Part shown: positions 59,136 through 64,000 of the stretch, piece by piece
How positions within the stretch are numbered: the stretch's first letter is position 1
How the letters are laid out: the number at the start of each line of letters is the position of its first letter
NCBI RefSeq assembly: GCF_014656075.1
Contig: NZ_BNBS01000012.1
Coordinates: 1-64,000, forward strand
Origin: Streptomyces hydrogenans
GTDB lineage: Bacteria > Actinomycetota > Actinomycetes > Streptomycetales > Streptomycetaceae
DNA length: 64,000 nt
Direction of reading: 5' to 3'
Program-made: the position numbers and the translations under genes
Notes under the pieces: model-generated
The model's database searches: none
Seen by the model: the letters and a program-made list of their open reading frames with translations, nothing else
Told to the model about the DNA's origin: nothing

Positions 59136-60018
59136 GGGCGAGCTCCTTGGTGCCGAAGAGGCCGGCCGGGCGGATCAGCAGCACCGCGACCATCACCAGA
59201 TAGGGGGCGAGGTCGCCGATCCCCCGGCCGAGGAAGGCGAGGTCGGACTGGTAGCCGGTGGCGAGGGACTCGACGACGCCGACGATCAGTCCGCCGGCGA
59301 GCGCGCCGGTGGTGGAGTCGAGGCCGCCGAGGATCGCGGCGGGGAAGGCCTTGAGGGCGGCGAGCGAGGTGCCGCGTTCCAGGCCGGGGGTGGGGAAGAC
59401 GGTGAGGAAGAGCGCGGCGACGGCGGCCAGGGCCCCGGCGACCGCCCAGGCGCCGAGCGAGACCCGGCCGAGCCGGACGCCCATCAGGGCGGCGGTCTCC
59501 TGGCTCTCGGCGGCGGCCCGCATGGCGACGCCCCAGGAGGTGTGCCGGAAGGCCAGCAGGAAGGCGGTGATGAGGAGGGCGGCGGCGAGCAGGGCGGCGA
59601 TCCGGGTCTCGGCGATCGTCACCGGGCCGACGGTGACGACGGCGTCGCCCCACGGGTCGCCGAGGGCGAGGATGTCGGTGCCGATCCGTCGGGTCAGCTC
59701 GGTGGCGAGGAGGATGTCGACGCCGATGGTGACGATGGCGAGGACGCTGTGGTCGGCCCCCCGGTGGCGGCGCATGACGAGGAACTCGACGGCGGCGCCG
59801 ACGACGGCCGCGCCGGCGGTCCCGGCGGCCAGCGCGGGCCAGAAGCCGAGCGGTTCGTGGAGGACGGCGACGAAGTAGCCGCCGGCGAGGAGCAGCGAGG
59901 CGTGGGCGAAGTTGACGACCTCCGTGGCGCGGAAGATGACGACGAAGCCGAGGGCGATGAGGGCGTAGATGGAGCCCAGGGAGAGCCCGTTGATGAGGAA
60001 CTCGGCGAAGGTGCTCAC
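59128..60018 (-). CDS. livH: ABC transporter permease (LivH type)
   Basis: 296 residues with about eight helices. ALGFVVIFRATEVVNFAHAS near the start, RAAAESQETAALMGVRLGRV (EAA-like loop), FPAAILGGLDSTTGALAGGL. Eight-base overlap with livM and four-base overlap with livG. Confidence 0.93.
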   Translation of the reverse strand: MSTFAEFLINGLSLGSIYALIALGFVVIFRATEVVNFAHASLLLAGGYFVAVLHEPLGFWPALAAGTAGAAVVGAAVEFLVMRRHRGADHSVLAIVTIGVDILLATELTRRIGTDILALGDPWGDAVVTVGPVTIAETRIAALLAAALLITAFLLAFRHTSWGVAMRAAAESQETAALMGVRLGRVSLGAWAVAGALAAVAALFLTVFPTPGLERGTSLAALKAFPAAILGGLDSTTGALAGGLIVGVVESLATGYQSDLAFLGRGIGDLAPYLVMVAVLLIRPAGLFGTKELARV

Positions 60019-60893
60019 GCGGCGGTCTCCTCTCCGAGGTAGGCGCGGACGACCGCCGGGTCGTTCTGTACGTCGGCGGGGCTGCCGTCGGCGATCCGGC
60101 GGCCGAATTCGAGGACGGTGACGGAGTCGGCGAGGCGCATCACCAGGCCCATGTCGTGCTCGACGAGGAGCACGGAGATGCCGAGGCCGTCACGGACGCC
60201 GGCGATGACGGCGGCGGTGCGCAGCCGTTCGTCGGCGGTCATGCCGGCGACTGGTTCGTCGAGGAGCAGCAGGGTGGGTTCCATGCAGAGGGCGCGGGCC
60301 AGTTCGGCGAGCTTCTGCTGTCCGTACGGGAGCGAGCCCGCGGGTTTCGCCAGCTGGTCGCCGAGGCCGACGAAGTCGGCGATCTCCCGGACGCGGGCGC
60401 GGTGCCGGGCCTCCTCGCGGGCGGCGGACGGCAGCCGGAGCCCGGCGGCGAGGAAACCGGTGCGGGTGAGCCGGTGGCGGCCGAGCATCAGGCTGTCCTC
60501 GACGGTGGCGCGCGGCGGCAGCGCCAGGTTCTGGAAGATCCGGCCCACGCCGAGGTCGGCGATCCGGTGCGGGGGCAGCGAGGTCAGCTCGTGCGGGCCG
60601 AGGCGCACGGAGCCCGAGGTGGCCCGGTAGACCCCGGAGAGCACGTTGAAGCAGGTGGACTTCCCGGCGCCGTTGGGCCCGATGAGGGCGTGCACGGTGC
60701 CGGGGCGGACGGTGAAGTCGACGCCGTCGAGGGCGGTGAGTCCGGCGAAGCGGACGGTGAGGCCGGTGACGGTGAGGGCGGGGACGTCGTCGCGCGGCGA
60801 GGCGCCGGAGGGGGCCGGGGGGTCGGCCGGGGTGCGCGGGGCGGGGACCTCCGGATCGTCCGGGATGCCGTCCGGCGGTGGGGCGGTGCTCAT
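60015..60893 (-). CDS. livG: ABC transporter ATP-binding protein (LivG type)
   Basis: 292 residues from ATG 60893, with AAGGAG upstream. Walker A GPNGAGKST, signature SLPYGQQKLAELARALCMEP, Walker B LLLLDEPVAG, H-loop LLVEHDMGLVMRL. The signature has PYGQQ where most have SGGQQ, as is usual in LivG. An N-terminal Pro/Ala extension of ~35 residues is unusual. Confidence 0.93.
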   Translation of the reverse strand: MSTAPPPDGIPDDPEVPAPRTPADPPAPSGASPRDDVPALTVTGLTVRFAGLTALDGVDFTVRPGTVHALIGPNGAGKSTCFNVLSGVYRATSGSVRLGPHELTSLPPHRIADLGVGRIFQNLALPPRATVEDSLMLGRHRLTRTGFLAAGLRLPSAAREEARHRARVREIADFVGLGDQLAKPAGSLPYGQQKLAELARALCMEPTLLLLDEPVAGMTADERLRTAAVIAGVRDGLGISVLLVEHDMGLVMRLADSVTVLEFGRRIADGSPADVQNDPAVVRAYLGEETAA

Positions 60894-61747
60894 CGGTTCT
60901 CCTTGCGGCGCAGGCCGCGGGCGGGAACCCGGGCCTCTTCGTCCCAGCGGGACAGGACGGGGTGGGCGGCGCGGGCGCGGGCGGCGTCCGCCGCGGCGTC
61001 GGCGTCGACGACGCCGAGGTAGCGGCGGCGGACCTCGTCGGAGGCGGCGAGTTCGTCCGCCGGACCGGAGAGGGTGACCTCGCCGACTTCCAGGACGTAC
61101 GCGTGGGAGGCCAGCCTCAGCGCCAGCGCGGCGTTCTGCTCGACCAGCAGCACCGCCGTGCCCTGGGCGTTGATCTCCCGGACCGCGTCGGCGATGCGGG
61201 CGGCCATCAGCGGGGCGAGGCCGAGCGAGGGCTCGTCCAGGAGCAGCAGCTCCGGGGCGGCCATCAGGGCGCGGCCGACGGCGAGCATCTGCTGCTCGCC
61301 GCCGGAGAGCAGTCCGGCGGGCTGCCGGGAGCGCTCCGCGAGGACGGGGAACAGCTCGTGGACCCGGCGCAGGGCGGCGGCCTTGGCGGCGCGGTCGCCG
61401 CGCCGGGCGAGGCCGCCGGCCCGCAGGTTGTCCTCGACGGACATCCGGGCGAAGACCTGCCGGCCTTCGGGGACCTGGCAGACGCCGGCGGCCACGACCC
61501 GGTCGGGCGGCAGCCCGTCGAGCGGCCGGCCGGCCGCGGCGACCGTGCCGGAGACCACGGCTCCGCCGTGGAAGCGCAGCGTGCGCGAGACCGCCCGCAG
61601 CAGTGTGGACTTGCCGGCGCCGTTGCCGCCCAGGACGGTGACGACGGCCCCCGCGGGCACGGTCAGCGACACGCGCCGCAGCGCGTGCACCGGTCCGTAT
61701 CCCGCCGTCAGATCCGTCACCGTCAGGGCGGGTGCGGTACCTCCCAT
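60890..61747 (-). CDS. livF: ABC transporter ATP-binding protein (LivF type)
   Basis: 285 residues. Walker A GGNGAGKST, signature LLSGGEQQMLAVGRAL, Walker B LLLLDEPSLG, H-loop position filled by LLVEQNAALAL with Gln, the normal LivF feature. A C-terminal tail of ~45 residues (DADAAADAARARAAHPVLSR) is longer than usual. First gene of the five-gene operon, divergent from the PucR-type regulator. Confidence 0.93.
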   Translation of the reverse strand: MGGTAPALTVTDLTAGYGPVHALRRVSLTVPAGAVVTVLGGNGAGKSTLLRAVSRTLRFHGGAVVSGTVAAAGRPLDGLPPDRVVAAGVCQVPEGRQVFARMSVEDNLRAGGLARRGDRAAKAAALRRVHELFPVLAERSRQPAGLLSGGEQQMLAVGRALMAAPELLLLDEPSLGLAPLMAARIADAVREINAQGTAVLLVEQNAALALRLASHAYVLEVGEVTLSGPADELAASDEVRRRYLGVVDADAAADAARARAAHPVLSRWDEEARVPARGLRRKENR

Positions 61748-61876
61748 GACTCCCCTTTTCCCGGCCGCCGTTGTTACTCGGCCGTTCGGTGGCGCTCACC
61801 CCAGCACCGCGCCGGACCGCCCGTCCACGCCCGGCGGCACAAACGCTGCCGGTGACCAGCGGGGCCGCCGGAGGGC

Positions 61877-61890
61877 TGTGCATGCGCACA
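61877..61890. promoter_or_regulatory. Operator candidate between livF and PucR-type gene
   Basis: TGTGC-ATGC-GCACA inverted repeat in the 196-base divergent promoter region. The only clear dyad there; the PucR-type protein is the probable ligand-responsive binder. Confidence 0.45.
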
Positions 61891-61943
61891 ACGCTGCGCG
61901 TCAGGGCGTTGCCGTCGGGCGCGGGGCGGTGGATGCTCCCGGC

Positions 61944-63143
61944 ATGGGACGGCGCAGACGGCGGACCGGTGACGACTGGAAGGTGCTCGCCCGTGCGTGC
62001 ACGACGCTTCTGGAGCGGGTGCCGGAGCTGGTGGACGAGCATCTGACGGAACTCCACGCGTACGAGCCCGCCTACGGGCGGATCGTGCCCTACGACCAGC
62101 ACTGGCAGGAGGCGCACGAGGCGATCCGGATCGGCATCGAGATGATCTCGGCTCCCCGGCACTCGCCCCGGCGGGACCTGGAGCACGCGGAGCTGATGGG
62201 CCGGCGGCGGGCCGAGCAGGGCATGCCGCTGGAGCTGGTGGTGCACGCGTACCGGCACGCGGGGCACCTGGTGTGGGACGCGCTGATCGAGGGCGCGGGC
62301 CCGGACGCGGCGCAGCTCGCGGCGCTGATGCAGTCGGCGACGACGGTGTGGTCGGCGGTGGACGCGCAGGCGGACCGGGCCTCGGAGGCGTACCGCGCGA
62401 CGGAGGCGGAGCTGCGGCGGCGCACGGACGAGCAGCTCCAGGCGCTGCTGGACGCGCTGTTGCAGGGCCAGCGGGGGCCGGAGCTGGTGGCGCGGGCGGC
62501 GGCGGGCCTGGACCTGCCGGAGCTGGGGCGGTACGCGGTGGTGGTGCTGCGGCCCGACCGCCGGGAGGAGCGCGAGCCCTTCCACCGGCAGGTGCGCGGC
62601 GAGGGGCTGCGGTTCCTGTGGCGGATGCGCGCGGACTGCGAGATCGGGGTGGTGGCGCTCGACGGGGGGACCGACCTGGACGCGCTGGCGGAGCTCCTGG
62701 ACGGGCGGTGTCCGGGGCCGGGCGGCATCAGCCCCGTCGTCACGGGCCTCACCGAACTGGGCCGCGCCCGGCGCCTGGCCGAACTCGCCCTGCGCACCTG
62801 CCCGCCGGGCACACGTCAGGTGGTCCGCCTGGACCGGCGGATGGCCGGCGCGCTGATCGTCGGCCAGCCGGACCTGGCGGAACTCCTGGTCACGGACGTC
62901 CTCGGGGGCCTCCTCGAACTGGATCCGGCCGACCGCGCGGTGCTCCTGGAGACGCTGGACGCCTGGCTGGACTGCGAGGGCTCGGCGGGCCGCGCGGCCG
63001 GCCGCCTCTACTGCCACCGCAACACGGTCTTCAACCGGCTGCGGCGCCTGGAGCAGTTGACGGCGCGCTCGCTGTCCCGGCCGAGGGACCTGACCGAGAT
63101 GACCTTGGCACTGGACGCGTTCCGGCTGACGGCGCCGGGGTGA
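61944..63143 (+). CDS. PucR-type transcriptional regulator
   Basis: 399 residues from ATG 61944 (in-frame GTG 61929 possible). N-terminal helical sensor (ELVDEHLTELHAYEPAYGRI, LVVHAYRHAGHLVWDALIEG, of RsbRD/PucR-associated type), a middle GGDEF-like degenerate part, and a C-terminal PucR HTH: LLETLDAWLDCEGSAGRAAG, LYCHRNTVFNRLRRLEQLT. The HRNTxxxRLxxxE motif is diagnostic. Divergent from the liv operon and likely its regulator. The family often controls purine or amino acid use. Confidence 0.9.
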   Translation: MGRRRRRTGDDWKVLARACTTLLERVPELVDEHLTELHAYEPAYGRIVPYDQHWQEAHEAIRIGIEMISAPRHSPRRDLEHAELMGRRRAEQGMPLELVVHAYRHAGHLVWDALIEGAGPDAAQLAALMQSATTVWSAVDAQADRASEAYRATEAELRRRTDEQLQALLDALLQGQRGPELVARAAAGLDLPELGRYAVVVLRPDRREEREPFHRQVRGEGLRFLWRMRADCEIGVVALDGGTDLDALAELLDGRCPGPGGISPVVTGLTELGRARRLAELALRTCPPGTRQVVRLDRRMAGALIVGQPDLAELLVTDVLGGLLELDPADRAVLLETLDAWLDCEGSAGRAAGRLYCHRNTVFNRLRRLEQLTARSLSRPRDLTEMTLALDAFRLTAPG

Positions 63144-63168
63144 GGCGCCGGGCCGGCAGGATGCCCCC

Positions 63169-63771
63169 GTGACGACGATGACGAACGCCCGTGCGACGGG
63201 GCGACGGCCGGTGCCGGGCGCGGTGCTGATCGCGGCCGGGCTGCTGGCGCCGGTCGTGCACGCGGTGGGCCATCAGGTGGCCGGGGCGACCCGGCTGCTG
63301 GTGCTGCTCACCGTGTTCGGGCAGGCGTGGCCGTACTGGTTCGCGATGACGCTGCTGTGCGGCGCGGGCGTCCGGCTGGTGAGCGCGCGCAGGTCGGTGT
63401 GGGTGCCGGTCGTGAGCGTCTGCGCGGCGGCGGCCGTCCTGCTGCTGCTCGGCAGGCTGGCCTTCGGCGGGCTGCTCTCCCCCGACTGGCGGGAGTCGCG
63501 GCGGGTGGCCGCGCCCGGGGGCGCGGAGCGGTACGTGACCGTGGAGACGGGGCGCGCGGTCATCGACCCGCTGTGGCGGGTGACGGTCGTGTCGGGATCG
63601 GGGCTCACCGCGCGCGGCCACGTGGTGGCCACGTACGGCGAGCGCTCGGGCTTCCTCGCGGTCGCCTGGGACGGCCCGGACACCCTGCTGGTCACCGGCA
63701 CCGACGGGGTCGTCCCGATCCGCCTGGATTCCCGGACCGGGAAGCCGGACCGGACGGTCGACCTGGGCTGA
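63169..63771 (+). CDS. Membrane protein with extracytoplasmic domain, unknown function
   Basis: 200 residues from GTG 63169. Three hydrophobic segments: GAVLIAAGLLAPVVHAVGHQ, WPYWFAMTLLCGAGVRLVSA, VVSVCAAAAVLLLLGRLAFG, then ~95 residues of beta-rich sequence (RYVTVETGRAVIDPLWRVTV) outside. No known domain. Begins 26 bases after the PucR-type gene and may share its transcript. Confidence 0.6.
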   Translation: MTTMTNARATGRRPVPGAVLIAAGLLAPVVHAVGHQVAGATRLLVLLTVFGQAWPYWFAMTLLCGAGVRLVSARRSVWVPVVSVCAAAAVLLLLGRLAFGGLLSPDWRESRRVAAPGGAERYVTVETGRAVIDPLWRVTVVSGSGLTARGHVVATYGERSGFLAVAWDGPDTLLVTGTDGVVPIRLDSRTGKPDRTVDLG

Positions 63772-63780
63772 CGAGAACGG

Positions 63781-63802
63781 CCGGGCGCCCGTGGGCGCCC
63801 GG
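63781..63802. terminator. Terminator between membrane protein and glycerate kinase
   Basis: CCGGGCGCC / GGCGCCCGG stem with a four-base loop, between converging genes. Confidence 0.75.
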
Positions 63803-63812
63803 CGCGTGGGGG

Positions 63813-64000
63813 CTACGCCAGGAAGTCCCGGGCGATGTGGGAGGCGACCTCTTCCAGGAGGGGGCCGGCGTTCGGGATGGACTTGGCCGGGTCCGGCTCC
63901 AGGGCGGAGAGGGGGTAGGCGCGGCGGATGCCGGCGGCGCCCAGGGTCTCCGGGGGGAGGGCGAGGCGACCGCAGACCGCGACGACCTCCTTGCCGGCCG
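63813..64000 (-). CDS. Glycerate kinase, C-terminal end
   Basis: The last 62 codons of a gene that continues beyond the window. Reads GKEVVAVCGRLALPPETLGA, GIRRAYPLSALEPDPAKSI and ends EVASHIARDFLA, the C-terminus of the GlxK/GarK glycerate kinase family (glycerate + ATP to phosphoglycerate). Fits glyoxylate disposal from purine or ethylmalonyl-CoA metabolism elsewhere in the window. Only a fragment, but the match is clear. Confidence 0.8.
   Translation of the reverse strand, partial: AGKEVVAVCGRLALPPETLGAAGIRRAYPLSALEPDPAKSIPNAGPLLEEVASHIARDFLA

Noticed and set aside
60015..63017. 1000-codon minus-strand frame upstream of livG
   Set aside because: Only the segment 60015-60893 is LivG; the rest is antisense to the PucR-type gene and livF in another frame.

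Overview
The window looks like chromosomal DNA of a Streptomyces or close relative. Base composition is extremely G+C rich, coding third positions are almost all G or C, GTG and TTG starts are common, several genes are probably leaderless, and the gene order around the crotonyl-CoA reductase gene is the one I know from Streptomyces chromosomes. I recognise no rRNA, tRNA or CRISPR array.

Left arm (1-28.6 kb). A truncated aminotransferase-like gene, a Tat-exported sulfite-oxidase-type molybdoenzyme, a methyltransferase, a DUF5107/TPR protein and small envelope proteins lead to a GntR regulator and adenosine deaminase (add). One palindrome, TTGTC-N-GACAA, lies before both of these genes. Next is a purine-nitrogen block: an FCD-type GntR regulator, a carbamate kinase on the minus strand and, divergently, DUF2877, fdrA, DUF1116 and an NCS1 permease. 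These are the three oxamate transcarbamylase components plus the kinase that would draw ATP from carbamoyl phosphate. A TGGTATACCA palindrome lies in the divergent promoter. A minus-strand operon of D-aminopeptidase, M20 peptidase, S9 peptidase and LD-carboxypeptidase suggests cell-wall peptide or D-amino-acid peptide turnover. Two uncharacterised genes, an MFS exporter fused to beta-sandwich repeats and an SRPBCC protein follow.

Integrated element (about 28.59-38.39 kb). A 9.8-kb element carrying a large serine integrase splits an Rv2578c-type radical SAM gene exactly inside its CX3CX2C iron-sulfur motif. The four bases TACT occur at both junctions, and recombination between them would restore an uninterrupted 349-residue frame. 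The host gene has an actinobacterial LexA-type box upstream. The element holds two paralogous T5orf172 (GIY-YIG-like) genes with matching structured leaders, a KorSA-like GntR repressor, a 5'-truncated P4-type primase, an iteron cluster of eight TGAGACGGGY decamers, a small membrane protein, an endonuclease VII-like gene, a small resolvase and a solitary contractile-tail sheath gene. It looks like a reduced element with unusual cargo.

Right arm (38.4-64 kb). After the radical SAM C-terminal half come a secreted S33 tripeptidyl-aminopeptidase, a RidA-like remnant, an MFS gene whose 3' end overlaps a HEAT-repeat gene, and the ethylmalonyl-CoA pathway block: tandem hydroxyacyl-CoA dehydrogenase, TetR regulator, ccr, ecm, HpcH/HpaI lyase, MaoC hydratase and acyl-CoA dehydrogenase. 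psd and pssA for phosphatidylethanolamine synthesis follow directly. The window ends with a double GNAT, an AlkZ-family protein, a complete branched-chain-type ABC operon (livF-G-H-M-K order) with a divergent PucR-type regulator, a membrane protein and the 3' end of a glycerate kinase gene. Glycerate kinase, oxamate and purine catabolism and the ethylmalonyl-CoA pathway all touch glyoxylate metabolism; that link is inference.
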